Below, piece by piece: positions 7,536 to 12,246 of a stretch of DNA of 13,961 nucleotides (the stretch's first letter is position 1; every line of letters starts with the position of its first letter). The DNA lies in assembly GCA_964527385.1 (NCBI GenBank), contig CAZGPZ010000026.1, positions 1-13,961 on the forward strand, given 5' to 3'. The stretch is from JANWHZ01 sp964527385 (lineage in GTDB: Bacteria; Patescibacteriota; Saccharimonadia; Saccharimonadales; UBA4665). Position numbers and translations under genes: made by a program. The notes under the pieces were generated by a model. That model was not told where the DNA came from. It searched no databases and was given only the letters and a program-made list of their open reading frames with translations.

Positions 7536-8821
7536 CTTTCCGGCAGTTCCGACCATTTGCTGACGTAGCGCGGGCTGCGCAAGCGGTGCTTTGGTTGCCA
7601 GACGGCGCCGAGGTCCTCGCTGGCAAAGTGGATGCGGCTGCGGCCAAAGCGCCCGTTAATGGCATCGACGGCATCCATCCGGGCGCGCGAGGCATCGTGC
7701 ACGGCTGGGTCGACGTAGCCCAGTAGGTCGGTCTGCAGGTGGTCGGCGGGCACGAAATCGTACAGGGTGACACCGGCACGGTGATAACTCTGGCTGGCGC
7801 TGAAGACGCGCTGGAGTGCTCCCAGGACGGCGCTGATGACCATGCCGCCGTCGTTTGTCGGCATAGCAAAGCGGATGTCTTCGTGCCAAGCGCGGTAGCC
7901 CGGTTTGTGCTTGCTGGTAGTTATGAACAAAAATGCCCGGCGTGCCAGCTGGCCTTCTTGCCTAGCCTCGTGCGCGGCGCGTGCTGCCATCGATGCAATA
8001 GCGGCTTCCAACGCCAGCCGGTCGCTCGTGTCGGCGCCGAAGGTTCGAGAACGCATGATCGTCTTGTTTGGCCGGTTGAATGGTGTCAGGCCGTGGCAGT
8101 TGGTGCCGTTCAGCTCCTGCACCATCTGCATGCCGGGCAGCCCCATCAACTGGCGGGCACGGCGCGGGTTCAGGCCGCGCACGTCCAGCGCGCTGGCCAA
8201 ACCTTCGGCGTGCAACTTGGGCGCCAGGCGACGGCCGATGCCCCAAAGGTCTTCCAGGGGGAACCGGGATAAATACAGGGCTTGGTCTTCGCTGGGTATG
8301 CTAGCGAGATCGAGCGCGCCCTCGTGTTCCGGGTGCTTCTTCACGTAGTCGGCGCCGAGTTTGGCGAGCGTCTTGGTGGGGGCGATACCGACCGACACCG
8401 GGACGCCGACCGCGCGCAGGATGTGCTGCTTCAGTCCTCTGCCCCAGCTGATGTAATCGTGGATACTCAGTTCGCTGAGGTCCAGGAAGGATTCGTCGAC
8501 CGAGTAGACCTCGGTGCGCGGCGTGACGCCCGTGAGGATGTTGGTGATGCGCCGGGAGATGTCGGCATAGAGTTCAAAATTGGCTGAGAACTTAGTAACC
8601 TTTTCACGCGTGAAAAGCTCTTTGAACTGGTAGGCTGGGGCGCCCATCGGGATGTGCAGGGCTTTCGCCTCGTTGCTGCGCGCCACGACGCAGCCGTCGT
8701 TGCTGGACAGGACGACGACCGGCTTGCCTTCCAGGTCCGGGCGGAAGACGCGTTCACAGCTGACAAAAAAGTTGTTGCAGTCCACCAAGGCGTACACCTT
8801 ATTCGTGTGCTGGGGTGTCAT
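7523..8821 (-). CDS. umuC: Y-family DNA polymerase, UmuC-like (Pol V catalytic subunit)
   Basis: Error-prone translesion polymerase that copies past damaged bases, normally with UmuD' and RecA. The protein has 432 residues, close to the usual UmuC length. The N-terminus YALVDCNNFFVSCE carries metal ligand Asp14; YSVDESFLDL carries Asp109 and Glu110. These form the palm active site. A helix-hairpin-helix region follows (LEDLWGIGRRLAPKL), then the little-finger domain. QTDLL at 363-367 sits where UmuC has its clamp-binding QLNLF. The tail RSPRYVSKWSELP matches the C-terminal DUF4113 of UmuC. The frame extends to a GTG at 8857, but that codes through a hairpin; ATG 8821 places the conserved start correctly. 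No Shine-Dalgarno or promoter is visible, so expression probably relies on read-through from umuD, which is separated by the element at 8833-9413. Confidence 0.95.
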   Translation of the reverse strand: MTPQHTNKVYALVDCNNFFVSCERVFRPDLEGKPVVVLSSNDGCVVARSNEAKALHIPMGAPAYQFKELFTREKVTKFSANFELYADISRRITNILTGVTPRTEVYSVDESFLDLSELSIHDYISWGRGLKQHILRAVGVPVSVGIAPTKTLAKLGADYVKKHPEHEGALDLASIPSEDQALYLSRFPLEDLWGIGRRLAPKLHAEGLASALDVRGLNPRRARQLMGLPGMQMVQELNGTNCHGLTPFNRPNKTIMRSRTFGADTSDRLALEAAIASMAARAAHEARQEGQLARRAFLFITTSKHKPGYRAWHEDIRFAMPTNDGGMVISAVLGALQRVFSASQSYHRAGVTLYDFVPADHLQTDLLGYVDPAVHDASRARMDAVDAINGRFGRSRIHFASEDLGAVWQPKHRLRSPRYVSKWSELPESWAK

Positions 8822-8832
8822 ACGACGCCCAT

Positions 8833-8884
8833 GTTCCCACTGGCGGGAACCGGCCACTTACTTTTTTCATTGGCAAAAAGTAAG
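8833..8884. repeat. Left two-hairpin end module
   Basis: GTTCCC (8833-8838) pairs with GGGAAC (8845-8850) around a 6-nt loop. After 6 nt, CTTACTTTTT (8857-8866) pairs perfectly with AAAAAGTAAG (8875-8884) around an 8-nt loop. CAAAA follows. The module is the inverted counterpart of 9362-9413. Confidence 0.75.
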
Positions 8885-8898
8885 CAAAATTCTGGGGT

Positions 8899-8926
8899 CC
8901 CCAAGTCGAGGGGATTCGACTTGGGG
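8899..8926. repeat. Perfect 11-bp stem-loop
   Basis: CCCCAAGTCGA (8899-8909) pairs with TCGACTTGGGG (8916-8926) around a 6-nt GGGGAT loop. Confidence 0.75.
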
Positions 8927-8966
8927 TTGAGTGCTAGGCTCCGATCCGTTCGCTCGGGCTCAGGTT

Positions 8967-9087
8967 GTGCAGCCCGACAACCGAGCCACCAAGCGACCCC
9001 GCCAAAGGCGGGGATCGTCCCCGTCCGGGGCAATGGTGGCTCGCCGCGGCCATCCCTTCGGGACGGCGCGGAAGTTGTCGGTTGCAC
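8967..9087. repeat. Cloverleaf-like multi-stem structure
   Basis: An outer stem joins GTGCA (8967-8971) with TGCAC (9083-9087) and CCGACAAC (8974-8981) with GTTGTCGG (9074-9081). Inside, CGAGCCACC (8982-8990) pairs with GGTGGCTCG (9035-9043) and encloses two hairpins, CCCCGCC-AAA-GGCGGGG (8997-9013) and CCCC-GTCC-GGGG (9019-9030). A further imperfect hairpin spans 9044-9071. A competing local hairpin (8957-8987: GGCTC and GGTTGT with ACAACC and GAGCC) would exclude the outer stems. Confidence 0.6.
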
Positions 9088-9135
9088 GAACATGAGCGCC
9101 GGGCTTACTCCAAGGAGCCGGCGACTGCCATGGCG

Positions 9136-9160
9136 CCTGCCCGGCTCCTCGCCGGGCAGG
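9136..9160. repeat. Perfect 10-bp G/C-rich stem-loop
   Basis: CCTGCCCGGC (9136-9145) pairs with GCCGGGCAGG (9151-9160) around TCCTC. On the + strand it is followed by an A/T-rich stretch but not by a T-run. Confidence 0.75.
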
Positions 9161-9177
9161 TATTGAAATAATAGCGA

Positions 9178-9209
9178 AGCTCCTTGGCTGTTTATGGCCA
9201 TGCGGAGCT
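9178..9209. repeat. Two-step stem-loop
   Basis: AGCTCC (9178-9183) pairs with GGAGCT (9204-9209), and inside it TGGC (9185-9188) pairs with GCCA (9197-9200). Confidence 0.6.
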
Positions 9210-9221
9210 GCCCTGGCTTAT

Positions 9222-9325
9222 GTTGTAAAGTCCTGCGATCTGAACGGCCGAGGACTGGCTAAGGTATGCGAGCCGAAGGCGAGCATCTCCGAGCCACCCC
9301 GCAGGCGATCGCAGGTTTTTACAAC
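9222..9325. repeat. Long-stem structure of about 104 nt
   Basis: GTTGTAAA (9222-9229) pairs with TTTACAAC (9318-9325), and CCTGCGATC (9232-9240) pairs with GATCGCAGG (9307-9315), with a 2x2 internal loop between. Inside, TGGCT (9256-9260) can pair with AGCCA (9292-9296) and encloses ATGC-GA-GCC-GAA-GGC-GA-GCAT (9266-9286). Read as + strand RNA, that hairpin would contain tandem sheared G-A pairs. Confidence 0.65.
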
Positions 9326-9361
9326 CTAACCACGGCTGCGGAGCCTGGCCTTGATCTTTTG

Positions 9362-9413
9362 CATACTTTTGGATCAAGCCAAAAGTATGAGCTCGGTTCC
9401 TGGCTACAGGAAC
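9362..9413. repeat. Right two-hairpin end module
   Basis: CATACTTTTGG (9362-9372) pairs perfectly with CCAAAAGTATG (9379-9389). After 6 nt, GTTCCTG (9396-9402) pairs with CAGGAAC (9407-9413). Read from the right on the reverse strand, the order, lengths and spacing equal those of the left module, including the trailing CAAAA. Confidence 0.75.
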
Positions 9414-9431
9414 ATTGGGATTGGGCATGGG

Positions 9432-9797
9432 TTATGCCTCTTTTCCCCGGTATTGGTGTATCACCGCCGTGATCACGCCCCACTGGGTGGCGCCGTCCAC
9501 CATCCGTGACGGGCGCGATAGCTTGAACCTTTCGCCGTCGTGCCACAAGACGAAGTCGTTCGCGCCGGGGTTTGCCAGGCGGTCAACAACCGCGATGTCG
9601 CCGTCGAATATGCCCTGGGTAATCCCCTCTTCGCCGCGCACGCGGAAAACAAACGTGCTGGACGGATGGGAAATGAGCAACTGGTTGAAATCCAGCCCGC
9701 GCAAACGCCGGTCTGCCCCAGGATTTGGAAACCCAGCATGGATGCTAACGCCATCGTCCGCATTGGTGGCATTATCGAGGGAAATATCGCCGCTCAT
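9432..9797 (-). CDS. umuD: UmuD-like protein lacking the catalytic serine
   Basis: UmuD is the accessory subunit of Pol V; it self-cleaves its N-terminal arm by a Ser-Lys mechanism to give active UmuD'. This 121-residue protein aligns along its length with UmuD (139 residues in E. coli): AGFPNPGADRRLRGLDFNQL (21-40) matches the cleavage region with an Ala21-Gly22 bond, and LISHPSSTFVFRVRG (41-55) and GIFDGDIAVVD (62-72) match the core. The segment that should be GDSM is GEEG, so Glu57 replaces the nucleophilic Ser. Lys92 lies near, but one position off, the expected general base. Self-cleavage as in UmuD therefore seems impossible. The ATG at 9797 overlaps the upstream stop (TAATG), so the two are coupled. 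Family call is firm; activity is the open question. Confidence 0.85.
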   Translation of the reverse strand: MSGDISLDNATNADDGVSIHAGFPNPGADRRLRGLDFNQLLISHPSSTFVFRVRGEEGITQGIFDGDIAVVDRLANPGANDFVLWHDGERFKLSRPSRMVDGATQWGVITAVIHQYRGKEA

Positions 9798-10042
9798 TAG
9801 AATGTCCCCACAAGCGTCCATTGGCTGCCGCATTGGCGCAGGCGGTACGTCGCGCCGTCGTTGTCGCTGCTCATGTCGAAGAAGTATGTCGGTTGGTTGC
9901 CGTGCACGAGCTCCAGGCGCATGCCGTCCCGGAAGGTAACGTCGTGGTTGCCATAGCTGATGCGGCGCGGGAATGTCTTCATATCCTTGCCAGCGAAGTA
10001 AAAAGCGTTGACATCGACTTCGGTGTTCATAAGATTTGTCAT
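9797..10042 (-). CDS. Small unknown protein heading the umuDC-like operon (81 aa)
   Basis: I recognise no family. The 81-residue product has no membrane helix or signal peptide and seems to be mostly beta: FYFAGKDMKTF, ISYGNHDVTFRDGMRLELV, TYFFDMSS, ATYRLRQ, QWTLVG. It has one cysteine. A strong Shine-Dalgarno (GGAGG, 10050-10054) lies 7 nt before the ATG at 10042; a second in-frame ATG at 10030 is less favoured. Its stop overlaps the umuD start by one base, so it is translated together with the UmuD-like subunit. By position it may be a partner, regulator or chaperone of the mutagenesis complex. That is inference from context only. Confidence 0.8.
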   Translation of the reverse strand: MTNLMNTEVDVNAFYFAGKDMKTFPRRISYGNHDVTFRDGMRLELVHGNQPTYFFDMSSDNDGATYRLRQCGSQWTLVGTF

Positions 10043-10417
10043 AAGGGATCCTCCAATTAACGAGATAAAAAAATACCGATCTGATCTGAAAGAACAGCGG
10101 TGACGGATTTATTGGAGGAGGTGCCGTGCGCGCTTGGCCGTCTGCCAGAGTTTGCCTGATAGGTACCTGTTTGTAATGAGATGGCCCTAGGAGTAACGAT
10201 TGTTCTCTAGTAGCCGATTGTATAAGTCTGCGGGATGAAATCGCCCTTTCGGCAAAGTTCCCACATGGCTAATGCTTAGTATACGAGCCTCGTAGCACGG
10301 CCTGCAATACGAAAATCCGTGTAAAACTTACTGCGATTGGCCAGATGCTTCGTAATCGTTCCAGGCGTGTAACTAGACAGGTTGTGCGTCTCGTGGCGGG
10401 TGTGGTAAGCCAGAAGC
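10043..10417. promoter_or_regulatory. Divergent intergenic region with leader of the umuDC-like operon
   Basis: About 375 bases between two divergent genes. An inverted repeat links CCTCCAATTAA (10050-10060, the complement of the Shine-Dalgarno of the 81-aa gene) with TTTATTGGAGG (10108-10118), 9 of 11 positions complementary. In an mRNA started further right, the upstream copy could hide the ribosome site. Possible reverse -10 boxes are TACAAT (10222-10217) and TATACT (10283-10278, with TTGCAG 18 bp upstream). No canonical SOS box of E. coli or Bacillus type is seen. A + strand GGAGGAGG (10114-10121) precedes a GTG opening only a 16-codon frame. The small frame at 10276-10419 also lies here. 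Confidence 0.4.
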
Positions 10418-10419
10418 AT
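10276..10419 (-). CDS. Doubtful small ORF (47 aa)
   Basis: The reverse strand reads ATG at 10419 to TAA at 10276. The peptide is rich in His, Thr, Arg and Tyr, with SSYTPGTITKHLANRSKFY looking like a helix-turn-helix, and the third codon positions are G/C-biased as in the real genes. No Shine-Dalgarno is present. Its start overlaps the ATG of the divergent gene at 10418 inside a CATG. It may be a small gene or the tail of a lost one; I recognise no family. Confidence 0.25.
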   Translation of the reverse strand: MLLAYHTRHETHNLSSYTPGTITKHLANRSKFYTDFRIAGRATRLVY

Positions 10420-10735
10420 GGACAAAAACGATGGTGGTTTGCCAGATGGTGCCCAGCTGCCCGACGAGCCGTGGGGCGAAATCCCTTCCCGCCCGGAGGA
10501 CATACCGGGCGTGATCACGGTCCAAGAGACGCCGCAGCCTGGAAGGCTTGAAGAAGATGCATGGCAGTTCCTGCATGAGCATCCGAACATACTGAAAAGC
10601 GTGCGGCGACTCAAGCAAGACGTCATTGCCCATAAGACGGAAATACTCATTGGCGCCGGCGTGGCGGGCGGCTTGGCGGCGGCATTGGGCGCCATAGTGA
10701 TAGTCACGCGCGGGAAGCGCGGCGGCAAGAAGTAG
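10418..10735 (+). CDS. Small C-terminally membrane-anchored protein of unknown function (105 aa)
   Basis: The N-terminal 45 residues are acidic and Pro/Gly-rich, probably disordered. A charged helical segment follows (about 43-73, LEEDAWQFLHEHPNILKSVRRLKQDV), then one membrane helix (about 75-97, rich in Gly and Ala) and a basic tail RGKRGGKK. The layout suggests a tail-anchored protein with its N-terminus in the cytoplasm. No family is recognised. The reverse strand has long frames here too, but this frame has the ordered acidic/helical/membrane/basic layout of a real protein. The ATG at 10418 is the first start after an in-frame stop at 10406; the Shine-Dalgarno is weak. It converges with the receiver gene, 7 bp apart. 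Confidence 0.7.
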   Translation: MDKNDGGLPDGAQLPDEPWGEIPSRPEDIPGVITVQETPQPGRLEEDAWQFLHEHPNILKSVRRLKQDVIAHKTEILIGAGVAGGLAAALGAIVIVTRGKRGGKK

Positions 10736-10742
10736 TGGTTCG

Positions 10743-11165
10743 TTAACTAAGGGCAAGGTTGTCGAGGAAATCCGCCAGCTCGTGCGGGGTTATTTCCGCC
10801 TTGATAATGTAGCCGTCAGCTTGCTTCTCTATGTCTTCGCGGACTTCTTCGCGCTGCTCGAGGTTGGTGATGATAATGATCTTTGCCTTCAGGCGCGTCG
10901 TCTTTGCCGGGTCGCGCAGCGCGCGGAGGATTTGTATGCCGTCGATATTAGGGACCATCAGGTCAAGGAGGATAATGTCGTACGCATCAGTTAGGGCTTT
11001 TTCCAGTGCTTTCTGCCCGTCGGCTTCGACGTCAATGGCGTAGCCGGCTTTGGTTAGCGCCCGGTCGTAGAGCTCGCTGATGAAGTGCTCGTCTTCGACG
11101 CAGAGCACTTTCTTGCCGGCGTGCGGCTGGCTGGGTGATTGCTGGGTTGTCGGCTGCTGGTCCAT
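10743..11165 (-). CDS. Stand-alone response-regulator receiver (CheY-like)
   Basis: A 140-residue protein: a Gln/Pro-rich N-terminal tail of about 17 residues, then a single receiver domain and no output domain. The acidic pair is Glu24/Asp25 (VLCVEDE), the phosphoacceptor is Asp68 (IILLDLMVPN), the switch position is Thr100 (IIIITN) and the conserved Lys is Lys122 (GYIIKAE). All residues for Mg2+ binding and phosphotransfer are present. It would accept phosphate from a histidine kinase and act by protein contact. Neither kinase in this window is adjacent, but both are orphans. The frame opens further upstream to 11255; ATG 11165 is chosen because the receiver begins soon after and TACAAT ends exactly 7 nt before it. 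There is no Shine-Dalgarno. Confidence 0.9.
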   Translation of the reverse strand: MDQQPTTQQSPSQPHAGKKVLCVEDEHFISELYDRALTKAGYAIDVEADGQKALEKALTDAYDIILLDLMVPNIDGIQILRALRDPAKTTRLKAKIIIITNLEQREEVREDIEKQADGYIIKAEITPHELADFLDNLALS

Positions 11166-11172
11166 ACGCCCT

Positions 11173-11178
11173 ATTGTA
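11173..11178 (-). promoter_or_regulatory. -10 box of the receiver gene, 7 nt before the ATG
   Basis: TACAAT on the reverse strand (11178-11173), 7 nt before ATG 11165, predicts a leaderless mRNA. It lies in the 43-bp gap after the membrane-protein gene. No good -35 is visible. Confidence 0.45.
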
Positions 11179-11208
11179 GCAGGTCGCCAAGCAGCGTGTT
11201 TATTGCGC

Positions 11209-11625
11209 CTATGCTTTGTGGTGTTTGATATCTCGCAAGCAAATAGCATGAACAATAGCCAGCGTGACCGGCGCGAGAGGCAACACGAGAAATCCTAGGC
11301 GGACGAAAAGGACTGCGCTAACGCCCAATGAAATGCAGCCGAGTAACAAGCCGGCGCGCGTGCTGCCGCGGAACAGCTTGATTGATCCGATGACCAGGGC
11401 GATCGGCGGGCCAATAACAGCAATGACGAGCAAGATGAACATAATCACCGCAACTGGGTCCGTGGGTGTTGTGGCTAAAGTTGAACCATCATTAACGCGG
11501 ATGCCATACAGCGTCAGGATACCGCCCAAAACAATGCTCGCAGAGACACCAAGGATCCCTAGGGCTAAGTCAATGACCGCCAGCGCTCGCAAGGTTGAGG
11601 TGTTATGACCATTCTGTGTGTTCAT
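11209..11625 (-). CDS. Small integral membrane protein of unknown function (138 aa)
   Basis: About four hydrophobic segments: residues about 12-40, 58-83 and a pair between about 86 and 130. The N-terminus is short and polar, and the end is basic (CLRDIKHHKA). There is no signal peptidase site or recognised domain; it resembles generic DUF4190-like or four-helix small membrane proteins. ATG 11625 is preferred to an in-frame GTG three codons upstream. It is followed 43 bp later by the receiver gene on the same strand, which seems to have its own promoter, so co-function is uncertain. Confidence 0.75.
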   Translation of the reverse strand: MNTQNGHNTSTLRALAVIDLALGILGVSASIVLGGILTLYGIRVNDGSTLATTPTDPVAVIMFILLVIAVIGPPIALVIGSIKLFRGSTRAGLLLGCISLGVSAVLFVRLGFLVLPLAPVTLAIVHAICLRDIKHHKA

Positions 11626-11636
11626 TTCTTGCACTG

Positions 11637-11666
11637 AGTGTATCGCAAGTGGCTAATCGACCGCAA
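11637..11666 (-). promoter_or_regulatory. Candidate promoter of the small membrane protein
   Basis: TTGCGG (11666-11661) and TACACT (11642-11637) on the reverse strand with an 18-bp spacer; the -10 box ends 11 nt before the ATG at 11625. Confidence 0.35.
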
Positions 11667-11763
11667 CCCAGTCGTGGCTTAGCACTATGCAGGGCACATG
11701 CGGCTGCAACGAGCGGCTCTTATAACAAGTCACGGCAGGCTTGTTTTGTGCCAGTCGCCCTTA

Positions 11764-11792
11764 TTGCCCGGTTGCTGGGAAAAAGGTATAAC
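11764..11792 (+). promoter_or_regulatory. Promoter of the GNAT gene, 7 nt before the ATG
   Basis: TTGCCC (11764-11769), a 17-bp spacer and TATAAC (11787-11792) end exactly 7 nt before ATG 11800. The predicted start point is the A of the ATG. Confidence 0.55.
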
Positions 11793-11799
11793 GAGAAAT

Positions 11800-12246
11800 A
11801 TGTCAAAATATTTCTCCAGTGAATGCTTGCCCCTGGACCCAGGCAACGAACTGAGCATGGAGGCAGTTGGCTTGCTGCTCCGCGCCATACCTCAGCCACC
11901 CGGCAATGCACGGAACCCAAAGAAGTATGTCGAGAAGATGCGCGCGAGCGATGATGTGCTGTGCGCGCTTGTCGACCTTGAAACCGCCCAGGTCGTTGCT
12001 GCGGTTGACGCGAGATTTTCTTCAGACGCTTGTTATATATCTAAAATCGCTGTCGTCGAGGGGCGGCGTCGCCAAGGTATTGGCAGGAGAATGCTCGGGA
12101 TAATAGGTGAGATGGCGATCATGCGCGGCTGCGAGCGGATTAACCTTATCCCGCTAGTGCCCGAGTTTTTCAATGCATGCGGCTTCCAGGGGACAAGCCG
12201 CGTCCTAGACGCGAGTAATCAGGATAGCTACAGGAGTGAAAGTTAG
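11800..12246 (+). CDS. GNAT-family N-acetyltransferase
   Basis: A 148-residue acetyl-CoA-dependent acyltransferase. The core strand VVAAVDARF is followed by ACYISKIAVVEGRRRQGIGRRML, motif A, in which RRRQGIGRR is the R/QxxGxG/A loop that holds the pyrophosphate of acetyl-CoA. A helix then leads to RINLIPLVPEFFNACGFQ, the usual C-terminal YxxxGF-type motif (here FFNACGF). The substrate is unknown. The frame opens upstream to 11698, but ATG 11800 is chosen because the family-like sequence begins there and the promoter sits 7 nt before it. Its TAG stop overlaps the stop of the convergent kinase (12243-12246), so no terminator separates them. Confidence 0.87.
   Translation: MSKYFSSECLPLDPGNELSMEAVGLLLRAIPQPPGNARNPKKYVEKMRASDDVLCALVDLETAQVVAAVDARFSSDACYISKIAVVEGRRRQGIGRRMLGIIGEMAIMRGCERINLIPLVPEFFNACGFQGTSRVLDASNQDSYRSES

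Larger units (their letters stand above)
8833..9413. mobile_element. Hairpin-rich element with inverted two-hairpin ends, between umuD and umuC
   Basis: Almost the whole 610-bp gap between umuD and umuC is made of perfect or near-perfect stem-loops and has no coding potential. The two ends carry the same module in inverted orientation: an 18-nt hairpin beginning GTTCC, a 6-nt spacer, a 28-nt hairpin with ACTTTT in the stem, then CAAAA. The flanks are also inverted (CCCAT before one copy; CCCAAT before the other, read inward). This looks like a MITE-like or REP-like palindromic element, or a large structured RNA. No clear target-site duplication is seen. The long open frames across it on both strands are chance frames in G/C-rich palindromes. 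Confidence 0.6.

Noticed and set aside
7498..7869. N-terminal extension of the deoxyribosyltransferase-like frame
   Set aside because: It is the shadow of the umuC C-terminus. The family-like sequence begins at ATG 7497, next to a TATAAT.
9136..9160. Intrinsic terminator after umuD
   Set aside because: The stem is strong, but no run of T follows on either strand within the next bases.
8818..9201. Open frames of 127 codons (-) and 170 codons (+, 8654-9166) across the palindromic element
   Set aside because: They run through perfect stem-loops on both strands and have no ribosome sites. Palindromic G/C-rich DNA tends to lack stops by chance.
8833..9413. CRISPR array or integron attC site
   Set aside because: There are no direct repeats with regular spacers, and no integrase or cas gene nearby. 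The repeats are inverted hairpins.
10081..10110. LexA/SOS box upstream of the umuDC-like operon
   Set aside because: CTG-TTCTTT-CAG on the reverse strand is too short for the E. coli box (16 bp) and does not fit the Bacillus-type GAAC-N4-GTTC box.
10114..10175. + strand GGAGGAGG followed by GTG as a gene start
   Set aside because: The frame closes after 16 codons. It could be a leader peptide but nothing supports it; the GGAGG here is better explained as one arm of the inverted repeat.
10276..10728. 150-codon and 127-codon (10373-10756) reverse frames opposite the tail-anchored protein
   Set aside because: Their upstream parts are low-complexity shadows of the + strand gene; only the last 47 codons of the first look possibly real.
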